This document shows positions 27,146 to 33,960 of a stretch of 64,000 nucleotides of DNA, one piece after another. The translations under genes and the position numbers were made by a program. The DNA comes from Bacteroidales bacterium. GTDB lineage: Bacteria > Bacteroidota > Bacteroidia > Bacteroidales > P3. How positions within the stretch are numbered: the first letter of the stretch is position 1; each line of letters opens with the position of its first letter. The stretch spans positions 1 through 64,000 of the forward strand of contig JAGBJI010000006.1 of assembly GCA_017934545.1 (NCBI GenBank), read 5' to 3'. Under the pieces are notes generated by a model. It searched no databases, was not told the origin of the DNA, and worked only from the letters and a program-made list of their open reading frames with translations.

Positions 27146-27418
27146 ATGGCAACAATGACATTGGAAAGAAGAAGAAACGATATTATAAGGTCTATCCGCA
27201 AAACTACGGATACAAATCTTTTGGATAAAATAGCGTCTTTGCTTAATTATGAGGCAGTCAAAGAACCTAAAGTTGAGGAAAAAGACGACACATGTATGAC
27301 AAAAGAAGAGTTTTTTGCCATGATAGACAAGTCAATGGAGGAATACGAGAAAGGACATTACCACACAATGCTTCCGAATGAGAGTTTGGACGATTTTTTA
27401 GCGAGAGTAGCACAATAA
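27146..27418 (+). CDS. antitoxin of TA module 1
   Basis: This 90-residue acidic protein starts MATMTLERRRNDIIRSIRK. The chosen ATG has an AAGGAG six bases upstream; a longer in-frame start at 27089 would lie upstream of the -7 box. The N-terminal helix shares the pattern TxERxRxDIIR with the TA3 antitoxin (31457-31726). The C-terminal half (MTKEEFFAMIDKSMEEYEKG, ending SLDDFLARVAQ) should wrap the toxin. It lies 17 bp before a YoeB-like toxin gene. The family was recognised by context and not by a named domain. Confidence 0.75.
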   Translation: MATMTLERRRNDIIRSIRKTTDTNLLDKIASLLNYEAVKEPKVEEKDDTCMTKEEFFAMIDKSMEEYEKGHYHTMLPNESLDDFLARVAQ

Positions 27419-27435
27419 AACTTGATTTGCAGACT

Positions 27436-27708
27436 ATGTATGTTATTGATTACTTGGATAAAGCCGTAAAGGATTTGACCAAATTGCAGAAATCGGAACC
27501 TAATGCCTACAAAAAAGCATCCAAACTTATAGAAGAACTGAAACAGAATCCGAAAACGGGGACGGGACATCCCGAACAATTGAAAGGCAACCGCAATAAC
27601 CAATGGTCAAGACGTATTACCGACAAACACCGTTTGGTTTATGAAATAAGAGATACGCACGTTATCGTCATCGTTATCTCTGCCTACGGACATTACGACG
27701 ACAAATAA
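27436..27708 (+). CDS. Txe/YoeB-family mRNA interferase toxin of TA module 1
   Basis: This 90-residue RelE-fold toxin has the Txe/YoeB hallmarks KTGTGHPEQLKGN, WSRRITDKHRLVYEI and the C-terminal YGHYDDK with the catalytic His-Tyr. YoeB toxins cleave mRNA at the ribosomal A site and are held inactive by the upstream antitoxin. The ATG at 27436 gives the normal length; a TTG at 27427 would add three residues. A terminator (27745-27779) follows, then a C-family array. Confidence 0.88.
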   Translation: MYVIDYLDKAVKDLTKLQKSEPNAYKKASKLIEELKQNPKTGTGHPEQLKGNRNNQWSRRITDKHRLVYEIRDTHVIVIVISAYGHYDDK

Positions 27709-27744
27709 ATTTTTTTGACATACAATTTAAAACAAAACATTCCG

Positions 27745-27779
27745 TTGCTGCAATTTTGTTATTGCAGCAAAATTTTTTT
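27745..27779 (+). terminator. rho-independent terminator of TA module 1
   Basis: The arms TTGCTGCAAT (27745-27754) and ATTGCAGCAA (27761-27770) enclose a 6-nt loop, followed by AATTTTTTT. Confidence 0.85.
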
Positions 27780-27806
27780 ATACAATATTTCTTTAACATT
27801 CAATGA

Positions 27807-28032
27807 TGATTTTAATGATTGTAAAATCATAAACAACCACCGCCCTAAGACATTTTGATTTTGCTTTTTGGCATTTAAATTTTGCCCCTTGTGAAAGTAA
27901 TTGCGAAAAAATGTGGTTTTTTGCCCTAAAAAACCACATTTTTTCACTCAAAAAATCTATTTTTTTGAGATTACTTTCGCAAAGGGCGGCGGCAAAGTGC
28001 GAAAAGGCATTAAAACAACCGCAAAGGGCAGC
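27807..28032. repeat. extended repeat copy R1 containing array C2
   Basis: The segment begins with an inverted repeat TGATTTTA/TAAAATCA, runs through array C2 and ends with a conserved ~45-bp tail (GGCGGCAAAGTGCG ... GCAAAGGGCAG). The same order occurs at 30523-30828. The array and tail also occur at 33724-33991. Confidence 0.85.
27884..27987. repeat. 22-bp lattice array, family C, copy C2
   Basis: Cores are centred at 27914 (TGTGG), 27936 (CCACA) and about 27958 (TCTA), with caps CTTGTGAAAG at 27892 and CTTTCGCAAAG at 27979. The terminal 18 bp (27884-27901 and 27970-27987) are inverted repeats with two mismatches, so the element is palindromic about its middle unit. One step is 21 instead of 22 bp. 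Confidence 0.9.
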
Positions 28033-28119
28033 GATTGGATATATTATTGCGGCAGTTAGATGTTTTTAATGAGCAGTATAAAATCGGGCGGAAGTTTTTA
28101 ATAGTTTAAATTATTTTTG

Positions 28120-28127
28120 TATTTTTG
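28120..28127 (+). promoter_or_regulatory. -7 box upstream of structured RNA 1
   Basis: TATTTTTG matches TAnnTTTG. The -33 region is T-rich without a clear TTTG. Transcription would start near 28133, just where the first hairpin begins. Confidence 0.5.
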
Positions 28128-28130
28128 CAA

Positions 28131-28300
28131 AATCTTGCAACAGTTGCAGGATTTACATAGCATTTTTGCTGTTGTTATTTGAGATTTTATAAATATCGCC
28201 AATATTAAAAACGGAAGCTCAATAATACAACAAGTAATATGCCCGTATGGGTTTTACTTGCGAGCTTCCCGGGTGTTTGGCGATACCTTTAAAATCTAAT
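28131..28300 (+). ncRNA. candidate structured non-coding RNA 1
   Basis: A 5' hairpin (28131-28153) is followed by a long nested rod. Pairings are 28182-28189 with 28290-28297, 28195-28202 with 28277-28284, 28213-28220 with 28262-28269, 28231-28237 with 28254-28260, and CCC/GGG around a GTAT loop (28242-28251). All are perfect Watson-Crick stems in the right order, which is unlikely by chance. A -7 box lies at 28120-28127. No terminator or reading frame is seen. The rod with internal bubbles resembles 6S-type RNA, or it may be a leader of the cassette starting at 28590. The family was not identified. Confidence 0.7.
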
Positions 28301-28589
28301 AAGTAGAACCCTTAATTTATTTTCTCTGCTTTTCAAATATACAGCCGCAACAATGTTAGACAGATTAACTCTGACGGATTGCTTCTTATCGGTTTTGCCC
28401 GGGTGATTAAAGAAAGTGAATCGTTGGAAATAAACAAGCAAAACAGACTTTAAAGAAGTTTATTTGTTGAAAAAATGATATTAGGAGCTATATGCAAGAA
28501 AGGAAAAAATATATAAACAGACAGCATTGAAGGTCCTGTAAAAATATTTATATAAAAGAAGTTTAACAATAGGCAAATAATTTGGAATT
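28301..28589. other. gap without recognised features
   Basis: No reading frame, promoter or stable hairpin stands out between structured RNA 1 and the cassette starting at 28590. It could be 5' leader sequence if transcription continues from 28120. Confidence 0.5.
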
Positions 28590-29249
28590 ATGTATGATGA
28601 AGAAAATATGATATGGGATGAAAATCCGTCGTTTCCTAAAGGAAAAAGTGTTACGGGAAAGAATAAACCTTATTCATTGTATGAAGAATTAAAACAAAAG
28701 TTGGATGTAAGTAATTATACAGGGGATAACTATGATAAAGAGAAGTTTGCAATCTGCAATGAATTGTATTCACAATTGTTAAGTGAGGATTGTGCCAACG
28801 AAGATAAGTTAAAACTACTGCGTAATCAGGCAATTGACAGATTGAATGTGAAATTCTCTTCCGAACATCTATATGAAAAGTTGACCGAATTCTGCAATCC
28901 TAATCAATTTAAGCAGCCGTACAATAAAGAGATAATAGATTTGTGCAATGAATGCTATGACTATATTCATAAAAACAAAGACGATGTTCTTAAATTGGAA
29001 GAAATAGAAAAATTGGATACATATAAAACATTATGTGATTGTAAAAAGGAGTATGAAGAAAAGCAACGTGCGGAAACTGAACGACGCAAAAAAGAAGAAA
29101 TATTGAGAAGAAAAAACTTGGAAGAACGCAGACAGAAGGAATATGAACAAGAAATAATAGACAAAGATACACGAGAGGGTGCGGCAGTTTTATGTATTAT
29201 AATTATAATAATAATGGTTGCTTTATGGGTTATAGCACGAAATGAATAA
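28590..29249 (+). CDS. tail-anchored membrane protein with coiled coil, first gene of the J-domain cassette
   Basis: This 219-residue protein is not recognised. The N-terminal ~140 residues are hydrophilic and helical with several Cys (CNELY, CNECYDYI). Residues ~150-192 form a highly charged Glu/Arg/Lys coiled coil. Residues ~198-216 are a single hydrophobic segment (CIIIIIIMVALWVI), leaving only a few residues beyond it. This is a tail-anchored layout with the bulk in the cytoplasm. It is the first of five tightly packed genes (28590-30488) with spacings of 21, -1, 17 and -4 bp. The cassette context suggests a membrane-bound complex with the J-domain-like protein at 29696. Function is unknown. 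Confidence 0.75.
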   Translation: MYDEENMIWDENPSFPKGKSVTGKNKPYSLYEELKQKLDVSNYTGDNYDKEKFAICNELYSQLLSEDCANEDKLKLLRNQAIDRLNVKFSSEHLYEKLTEFCNPNQFKQPYNKEIIDLCNECYDYIHKNKDDVLKLEEIEKLDTYKTLCDCKKEYEEKQRAETERRKKEEILRRKNLEERRQKEYEQEIIDKDTREGAAVLCIIIIIIMVALWVIARNE

Positions 29250-29270
29250 CTTTTTAAATAATATAAAATT

Positions 29271-29696
29271 ATGGCATTTTGGTATAAAATTGTGGAATGG
29301 TTTCAAGACCGTTCGGACAGAAAAAGACTGATAGAAAGTTTTAATGCATCTGCAAGAGAAGCATGGATAAGCGGTTCGGCACCGACAATGTTCAAAGCAC
29401 GTGTGTCTAAAGGTGACGGAAGATACAAAACGGCTATGTCAAGTTTGTTTAACAGCGGTTTTCGTATCACTACACTTGCAGGAAGACAGTTAACAAAACA
29501 GGAACTTGTGCTTATAGGTCAGGTTGTGTTGGAAAATGTGCCGTTAGTACGGCGGATGGTGGCTTTGGGATTTGACACCTTGGAAATACACAGCGATGTA
29601 GGAGCATACGGATGTAAATGGAAGTTGAGCGATTACGCACAAATCGGAATGATTGGTTACACTGCATCAAACAATAATATAGAAGGAGGTTTATAA
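29271..29696 (+). CDS. unrecognised soluble protein of the J-domain cassette
   Basis: This 141-residue protein has no signal peptide or membrane segment. A short amphipathic N-terminus (MAFWYKIVEWFQDRSDRKRL) is followed by a mixed alpha/beta region with FNASAREAWISGSAPTMF, SLFNSGFRITTLAGRQLTKQ and GFDTLEIHSDVGAYGCKWKL, and it ends Gly-Gly-Leu. I do not recognise the family. Its stop codon overlaps the start of the J-domain-like gene by 1 bp (TAATG), a strong sign of coupled translation. The amphipathic N-terminus could touch the membrane or the tail-anchored partner, which is inference. Confidence 0.75.
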   Translation: MAFWYKIVEWFQDRSDRKRLIESFNASAREAWISGSAPTMFKARVSKGDGRYKTAMSSLFNSGFRITTLAGRQLTKQELVLIGQVVLENVPLVRRMVALGFDTLEIHSDVGAYGCKWKLSDYAQIGMIGYTASNNNIEGGL

Positions 29697-30079
29697 TGAC
29701 GGAAACAATCACAACAAATGTAACAAATATTTGGTTGTATATTGCAATAACGGAATTTGTTGTTATTATCGTACTGTTTATTTTGCTGCTTATGGAAAAA
29801 TTTAAACATTCCAAAGAGGCAAAAGTAAAACAAAAACTCAAAGACGGCGATATTGATATAGGAGGAACATTTAGAATTATCAGCAAATTAGATGATGCCG
29901 CAAAGTTGCACGACAAACTGAAAAAGAAATGTCACCCTGATAAATTTGTCGGAGATAAAGACAAGGCGGAAATCGCAAATAAATTATCACAAGCGATAAA
30001 TGAGAACAAGAATAATTACTATAAACTTGTTGAATTACAACAACAGGCAATCAAAGAATTAAATATAAGTATTAATTAA
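29696..30079 (+). CDS. membrane-anchored J-domain-like protein
   Basis: This 127-residue protein has one N-terminal membrane helix (about 12-33) followed by positive charges, placing the rest in the cytoplasm. Residues ~66-115 read as J-domain helices II and III around the invariant HPD loop: AAKLHDKLKKKCHPDKF (HPD at 80-82), then AEIANKLSQAINENKNNYYKLVELQQQA. A canonical helix I is not evident, so this is a short or divergent J-domain. HPD loops activate the ATPase of DnaK-type Hsp70s, so the protein could recruit DnaK to the membrane. The HPD motif is seen directly; the rest is inference. It sits in the middle of the five-gene cassette. Confidence 0.75.
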   Translation: MTETITTNVTNIWLYIAITEFVVIIVLFILLLMEKFKHSKEAKVKQKLKDGDIDIGGTFRIISKLDDAAKLHDKLKKKCHPDKFVGDKDKAEIANKLSQAINENKNNYYKLVELQQQAIKELNISIN

Positions 30080-30096
30080 AAAGTTAAAAAACAAAC

Positions 30097-30297
30097 ATGG
30101 AAACATTAGTTTTTCTTATTATCGGAATAGGCTTGGCCTTTTTGATTGGAAACTGGGGTAAAAAGCGGAAAATAGCTTTTGGTTGGGCATTTGCAATAAG
30201 TATAATCTCACCTCTCGTCGGTGCTATTGTTGTTGCTTGCTCGGCAAAGAAAGAAGAATTCGTAGAAATGTCAAATAAAGAAGGAGGTATTAAATGA
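30097..30297 (+). CDS. small two-helix membrane protein of the J-domain cassette
   Basis: This 66-residue protein has two hydrophobic helices (about 2-19 and 29-49) separated by a basic turn (GNWGKKRKIAFGW), with a short acidic cytoplasmic tail. No family is recognised, although small phospholipase/superinfection-type membrane proteins look similar in outline. It lies 17 bp after the J-domain-like gene and overlaps the next small membrane protein by 4 bp, so it belongs to the cassette. Confidence 0.7.
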   Translation: METLVFLIIGIGLAFLIGNWGKKRKIAFGWAFAISIISPLVGAIVVACSAKKEEFVEMSNKEGGIK

Positions 30298-30488
30298 AAA
30301 TTTGGGGAATTATACTAATCATTGCCGGGATTGGCGGTTTTATTCAACTGATTGCATCCGCAGGTCAGGCTCCTGTGCATCTGGGATATACGATTATCTT
30401 TCTGGTGCTTGGAATATACCTAGTACACCGTGCAAATCAGAAAAAGCAAGAGCAGAAAGACAAAGAAAATTGGGACAAAGGAGAATAA
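30294..30488 (+). CDS. second small membrane protein of the J-domain cassette
   Basis: This 64-residue protein has two predicted membrane helices (about 4-22 and 29-47) and a very polar C-terminal tail rich in Gln, Lys and Glu (NQKKQEQKDKENWDKGE). The 4-bp overlap with the previous gene (ATGA) implies coupled translation. No family recognised. It is the last cassette gene; a repeat copy (30523-30828) follows directly. Confidence 0.7.
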   Translation: MKIWGIILIIAGIGGFIQLIASAGQAPVHLGYTIIFLVLGIYLVHRANQKKQEQKDKENWDKGE

Positions 30489-30599
30489 GTAGTAATTGCA
30501 GTACAAACGCGGGAATTTAATTTGATTTTAATGATTGTAAAATCATAAACAATTCCCGCCCCAAGACATTTGAATTTTGCTTCTTCGCAATTAAATTTT

Positions 30600-30703
30600 G
30601 CCCCTTGCGAAAGTAAACACGAAAAAATGTGGTTTTTTAAGGCAAAAAACCACATTTTTTCACTCAAAAAACCTATTTTTTTTGAGATTAGTTTCTGAAG
30701 GGG
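30600..30703. repeat. 22-bp lattice array, family C, copy C3 (hybrid caps)
   Basis: Cores are centred at 30630 (TGTGG), 30652 (CCACA) and 30674 (CCTA). The left cap CTTGCGAAAG is centred at 30608. The right cap is TTTCTGAAG centred at 30696, the CAG/CTG kind, where sister copies have TTTCGCAAAG. Units 1 and 2 are reverse complements over 17 bp. Confidence 0.9.
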
Positions 30704-30797
30704 CGGCGGCAAAGTGCGAAAAGGCATTAAAACAACCGCAAAGGGCAGTGAAAATAGGAGCGGTTGAGGTTTTGTCAATTCAATTTCTTTGCGTATT

Positions 30798-30828
30798 TTT
30801 GTCATCTGAAAAACATTTTGTATCTTTG
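30798..30828 (+). promoter_or_regulatory. promoter of TA module 2
   Basis: TTTG (30798-30801), a 19-bp spacer, then TATCTTTG (30821-30828). The 44-bp segment 30809-30852 is repeated exactly at 31405-31448 in front of TA module 3. Confidence 0.85.
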
Positions 30829-30854
30829 CAGCAAAGGCAAAACGGAAAATAAGT

Positions 30855-31094
30855 ATGAGTGTATTGGAATTAAAAGCGAGAAAGGCGGATTTGTTTGAAA
30901 CAATTGCGATGATTGATGATGAGAATATTATCAACACGTTGTTAAAAAGCGTTAAGCGTATGTTGGCAAAGCAAAACCAACAGAAAGAAGAGGTTTTTTT
31001 GCAGCAGAGTATTGCGGACGTGTTGGCTCAATTTGAAAACGGAGAAAGCAAACGTATGACCGCAAGTCAAGCCAAGCAGTTGTTAGGGTTATGA
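30855..31094 (+). CDS. antitoxin of TA module 2
   Basis: This 79-residue protein starts MSVLELKARKADLFETIAMI and ends SKRMTASQAKQLLGL. The size, the N-terminal strand-helix start and the 4-bp overlap with a YoeB-like toxin fit a type II antitoxin. It is not obviously related to the antitoxins of modules 1 and 3. Antitoxins of this class usually bind their own promoter, here 30798-30828, alone and with the toxin; that regulation is expected from the family and not shown by the sequence. Confidence 0.75.
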   Translation: MSVLELKARKADLFETIAMIDDENIINTLLKSVKRMLAKQNQQKEEVFLQQSIADVLAQFENGESKRMTASQAKQLLGL

Positions 31095-31372
31095 GTTATA
31101 TTTTGGATTTTGCAGACAGGGCACAGGAGGATTTGTTGTCAATACGTAAAGCGGGAAACAGGGCAACAATAAAGAAAGCAGCGAAGATTATAGACAATTT
31201 GGAGGCAAATCCATATATAGGAGAGGGCAAACCCGAGCGGTTGAAAGGTTACTTTGACAGAGTTATTTATTCACGCAGATTGAACCATTCGGACAGAGTT
31301 CTTTATGAAATATCGGAAGAAGATAAAACGGTGAGGATTTTTCAGTTTTTAAACCATTACGGTGATAAATAA
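31091..31372 (+). CDS. Txe/YoeB-family toxin of TA module 2
   Basis: This 93-residue RelE-fold toxin has GEGKPERLKGYFDRVIYSRRLNHSDRVLYEI and a C-terminal FLNHYGDK with the His-Tyr pair. It is recognisably related to the module 1 toxin, but divergent enough that cross-neutralisation is doubtful. It should cut mRNA on the ribosome. It overlaps its antitoxin gene by 4 bp. The TA3 promoter repeat begins 32 bp after its stop. Confidence 0.87.
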   Translation: MSYILDFADRAQEDLLSIRKAGNRATIKKAAKIIDNLEANPYIGEGKPERLKGYFDRVIYSRRLNHSDRVLYEISEEDKTVRIFQFLNHYGDK

Positions 31373-31404
31373 ACCGCAGATTTAAAGACTTTGTATGTCA
31401 AAAT

Positions 31405-31448
31405 AAAAACATTTTGTATCTTTGCAGCAAAGGCAAAACGGAAAATAA
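31405..31448 (+). promoter_or_regulatory. duplicated promoter segment in front of TA module 3
   Basis: This 44-bp segment is identical to 30809-30852 and includes the -7 box TATCTTTG (31417-31424) and the start of the leader. Upstream of it the two copies diverge, so the -33 region is different and weaker here. Confidence 0.85.
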
Positions 31449-31456
31449 TAGTAGTT

Positions 31457-31726
31457 ATGCAGACTTTAACCATAGAAAGACAAAGACATGATATTATCCG
31501 CAGGGTTATGAATATTGACAATGCTGAGCTTTTGAAGCGTTTTGATAACTATATAAAACGCGAGGAAAAGAAAGCAATAGTTAAGCAGGAAGAAGAATAC
31601 CACGATTTAACAAAAGAAGAACTGATTGCAGGCTTGGAACAGGCATTTAAAGAGGCAAAACTTGCAAGGGAAGGTAAATTGGAAGGTAAACCGATAGATG
31701 AATTTTTAGATGAAATACTCAATTAA
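31457..31726 (+). CDS. antitoxin of TA module 3
   Basis: This 89-residue acidic protein starts MQTLTIERQRHDIIRRVMNI. This ATG was chosen because an in-frame ATG at 31391 lies upstream of the -7 box. The N-terminus matches that of the module 1 antitoxin (TxERxRxDIIR), and the C-terminus again ends with a DDFL/DEFL-like helix (IDEFLDEILN). It overlaps the next gene by 17 bp. Although the antitoxin resembles module 1, its toxin is from a different RelE/ParE subgroup. Confidence 0.72.
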   Translation: MQTLTIERQRHDIIRRVMNIDNAELLKRFDNYIKREEKKAIVKQEEEYHDLTKEELIAGLEQAFKEAKLAREGKLEGKPIDEFLDEILN

Positions 31727-32045
31727 AGTTTACAAATGCTTTGAATCCGAGTTCAAGCATCTACAAAAGAAATACAGGTCACTGCCTTTGGATTTTGCAA
31801 AATTAAGAAAGCAGGTTGAGCAAAATCCTTTGATGGGGGATGATATGGGAAACGGATTCAGAAAAATACGTATGGCAATATCGTCTAAAGGCAAAGGCAA
31901 GAGCGGAGGTGCAAGAGTTATAACCTTAAATGTATTAATATCCCAAGAATCAGCCTCTATAGGCTTTTTCTATATTTACGATAAATCGGAAAAAGCAAAC
32001 ATTACAACCAAAGAACTTCAAAACATAATGAAACGTTCACTTTAA
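31710..32045 (+). CDS. RelE/ParE-superfamily toxin-like protein of TA module 3
   Basis: This 111-residue protein starts MKYSIKVYKCFESEFKHLQKKY. It has GFRKIRMAISSKGKGKSGGARVITLNV in the middle and GFFYIYDKSEKANIT near the end, a pattern of RelE-type addiction module proteins of the HigB/RelE outline. It lacks the YoeB C-terminal His-Tyr. A translation-dependent RNase role is likely but not proven. It overlaps the antitoxin gene by 17 bp. The next element downstream is structured RNA 2. Confidence 0.78.
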   Translation: MKYSIKVYKCFESEFKHLQKKYRSLPLDFAKLRKQVEQNPLMGDDMGNGFRKIRMAISSKGKGKSGGARVITLNVLISQESASIGFFYIYDKSEKANITTKELQNIMKRSL

Positions 32046-32106
32046 AAAGTGTATTAATGATAGTGTTAATGTAATGAAACGTTATATGAAAATATAAAAT
32101 ATTATT

Positions 32107-32137
32107 TTTGACATAAAGAAGAAAAGCGTTAACTTTG
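32107..32137 (+). promoter_or_regulatory. promoter of structured RNA 2
   Basis: TTTG (32107-32110), a 19-bp spacer, then TAACTTTG (32130-32137). Predicted transcription start near 32143. Confidence 0.82.
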
Positions 32138-32142
32138 TGTTA

Positions 32143-32300
32143 GGGTTGTTTCCCATTAAATTTGCGACATTAAAAGAAACAAAACACCCGTCATAACAAC
32201 ATGGTTCATAACGCCTGCGTATAATCGTGGGCTTTGTTGTTGGGTGTATGGTCGTCGCAAAACCGTGGGAAACAAAACAAGAAAGTCCCACGGTTTTTTT
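32143..32300 (+). ncRNA. candidate structured non-coding RNA 2 (6S-like rod or riboswitch-like leader)
   Basis: Nested stems, outermost first: GTTTCCCA 32148-32155 with 32266-32273; TTTGCGAC 32161-32168 with 32254-32261; ACACCC 32184-32189 with 32242-32247; AACAAC 32195-32200 with 32236-32241; and a 7-bp stem 32213-32219 with 32226-32232 closing a TATAAT loop. The transcript has its own promoter and ends in a strong terminator (32260-32300). The outer stem and the terminator share 32266-32270, so they cannot form together. This fits either a free RNA like 6S or an attenuator ahead of the surface protein at 32354. The family is not identified; Bacteroidales-1 and 6S-Flavo models should be compared. 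Confidence 0.78.
32260..32300 (+). terminator. terminator of structured RNA 2
   Basis: AAACCGTGGGA (32260-32270) pairs with TCCCACGGTTT (32286-32296), followed by further T residues. The left arm overlaps the closing stem of the RNA. Confidence 0.88.
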
Positions 32301-32353
32301 ATTTGTGTCAATGTGGGTAAATATTAGTATTAATCATTAAAATTAAAGACAAA

Positions 32354-33484
32354 ATGACAAAAAAGAAATTAAAAGTTTTAGGATTCTTTGCCGCAATCCT
32401 AATGAGTGTAAATCTATTCGGGCAAGTTTATGGAAATAAGACAATAAACGGTGTTAAATATTTTATGGATTGGTCTGATGCAACAGTAATAGGTTGTGAT
32501 GATAATATTACTTCAATAGTTATTCCATCAATGCTAACATACTCCGGATGGGAATATACAGTAATAGGTATTGAACCTGATGCATTGGCAGGTCATTCAA
32601 ACTTAATAAGCATTGTTATTAATGCAAATATTAATACTATTAAAAGTTGGACTTTTTATAGATGTAGCAACTTGAAAGAACTGACGCTTCCAAATAGTGT
32701 ACAATATATTGAACAATGTGCATTTGCTGGTTGTTCTTCATTAAAAATCCTTAATTATAATTCAGACAGTTGTACTGTTGACAAATATTGGTTGAATAAT
32801 TGTGATATATATGGTTTTGTGCTTCCTAATTCAACTGTACCATTAGAAACAATCAACATTGGTAAGAATGTGAGATATATACCTAAACATTTTCTTGGTG
32901 ATAATAAAATATTGAAAAGTATAGTCATTCCGAACAGTGTAGAAACTATTGCCGACAGTGCGTTTTATGATTGCGGGAATTTGGAAGTTGTAAAGATTGG
33001 AAACGGTATTAAAACAATCGGAAAAAATGCTTTCAAAGGTTGCAACCAGATAGATATATTGTATTGTATGGCAAAATTCCCGCCGAAGATAAAAGAAAAT
33101 ACATTTGACGGAGTGAATAAAGGCACGCATGTGTTTGTCGGCTGTGACAGAAAAAGTTTGTACGAAGCACCAGAGGCAATGTATTGGAATGAGTTTACAA
33201 ATATAAAAGAAGATTGCTCAATTACGGGATTTGAAGGCAATAATGCGGAAAATGCGTTGGAAGAAATAACGGACAATAATTCTTTTTCCGTTTATCCGAA
33301 TCCTGCAAACGATGAAGTGGTAATCCGTGCTTACGGAGATGCAGTTATTTTTAATGCCCAATGGCAGACTGTTAAAATTATTAAAAACATTAACGGTTTT
33401 AGAAAAATAAATATTTCCGGGCTTGAAAGCGGTGTTTATTATATTAAATGCGGAACTTTAACCAAGCAATTGATTGTAAAATAA
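32354..33484 (+). CDS. BspA-like leucine-rich-repeat surface protein with T9SS type A domain
   Basis: This 376-residue protein has a signal peptide (about 1-24, ending NLFGQ). Several BspA-type (LRR_5) repeats follow, for example SNLISIVINANINTIKSWTF, LKELTLPNSVQYIEQCAFAG and LEVVKIGNGIKTIGKNAFKG. The C-terminal T9SS type A sorting domain has VYPNPANDEVVI and ends GVYYIKCGTLTKQLIV. BspA-like proteins bind host or bacterial surface ligands. It lies 54 bp after the terminator of structured RNA 2, so its expression could depend on read-through there. It ends at its own terminator (33503-33545). Confidence 0.87.
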   Translation: MTKKKLKVLGFFAAILMSVNLFGQVYGNKTINGVKYFMDWSDATVIGCDDNITSIVIPSMLTYSGWEYTVIGIEPDALAGHSNLISIVINANINTIKSWTFYRCSNLKELTLPNSVQYIEQCAFAGCSSLKILNYNSDSCTVDKYWLNNCDIYGFVLPNSTVPLETINIGKNVRYIPKHFLGDNKILKSIVIPNSVETIADSAFYDCGNLEVVKIGNGIKTIGKNAFKGCNQIDILYCMAKFPPKIKENTFDGVNKGTHVFVGCDRKSLYEAPEAMYWNEFTNIKEDCSITGFEGNNAENALEEITDNNSFSVYPNPANDEVVIRAYGDAVIFNAQWQTVKIIKNINGFRKINISGLESGVYYIKCGTLTKQLIVK

Positions 33485-33502
33485 CAAGGGCTTAATTATT
33501 TT

Positions 33503-33545
33503 AAAGGAATGTAACCAATAACTTATTGGTTACATTCCTTTTTTA
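33503..33545 (+). terminator. rho-independent terminator after the LRR protein
   Basis: A perfect 19-bp stem (33503-33521 with 33523-33541; arms AAAGGAATGTAACCAATAA and its complement) is followed by T residues. It could act in both directions. Confidence 0.9.
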
Positions 33546-33762
33546 TTTAATGCCGATAGTGGTTTAATCAATAATTAAATAAGGAACAGAATCGGTTGAA
33601 CATAAATTTGCAGCCGTTTCATATGATTTAATGCTTTTTTAATCATTCTTAATTATCATTCCGCCGCACTTTTTTACTTTTAAAAGTTTTTTAATTACTG
33701 TAAAAATTCATTTAATCTCCGCCCGAAGGCATTTGAATTTCGCTTCTTCGCAATTAAATTTT

Positions 33763-33867
33763 GCCCTTTGCGAAAGTAATTGTGAAAAAATGTGGTTTTT
33801 TGCATTAAAAAATCACATTTTTTCACTCAAAAAACCTATTTTTTTTGAGATTACTTTCGCAAAGGGC
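33763..33867. repeat. 22-bp lattice array, family C, copy C4
   Basis: Cores are centred at 33793 (TGTGG), 33815 (TCACA) and 33837 (CCTA), with caps CTTTGCGAAAG at 33771 and CTTTCGCAAAG at 33859, all 22 bp apart. The terminal 18 bp are perfect inverted repeats (33763-33780 and 33850-33867). Confidence 0.92.
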
Positions 33868-33960
33868 GGCGGCAAAGTGCGAAAAGGCATTAAAACAACC
33901 GCAAAGGGCAGTGAAAATAAGAGAGGTTGAGGTTTTGTCAATTCAATTTCTTTGCGTATT

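Larger units (their letters stand above)
30523..30828. repeat. extended repeat copy R2 containing array C3 and the TA2 promoter
   Basis: It begins with TGATTTTA/TAAAATCA as in R1, contains array C3, and its right part (30661-30828) matches 33824-33991 over 168 bp with no gaps and only scattered differences, ending in the -7 box TATCTTTG. It fills the gap between the J-domain cassette and TA module 2. Confidence 0.88.

Noticed and set aside
32082-32291. 69-codon minus-strand reading frame
   Set aside because: It lies entirely antisense to structured RNA 2 and its promoter, and the encoded sequence has no protein-like pattern.
27884-33867. Family C elements as integron attC sites around cassettes
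   Set aside because: There is no integron integrase in the window and no GTTRRRY core. The cassettes also have their own promoters.
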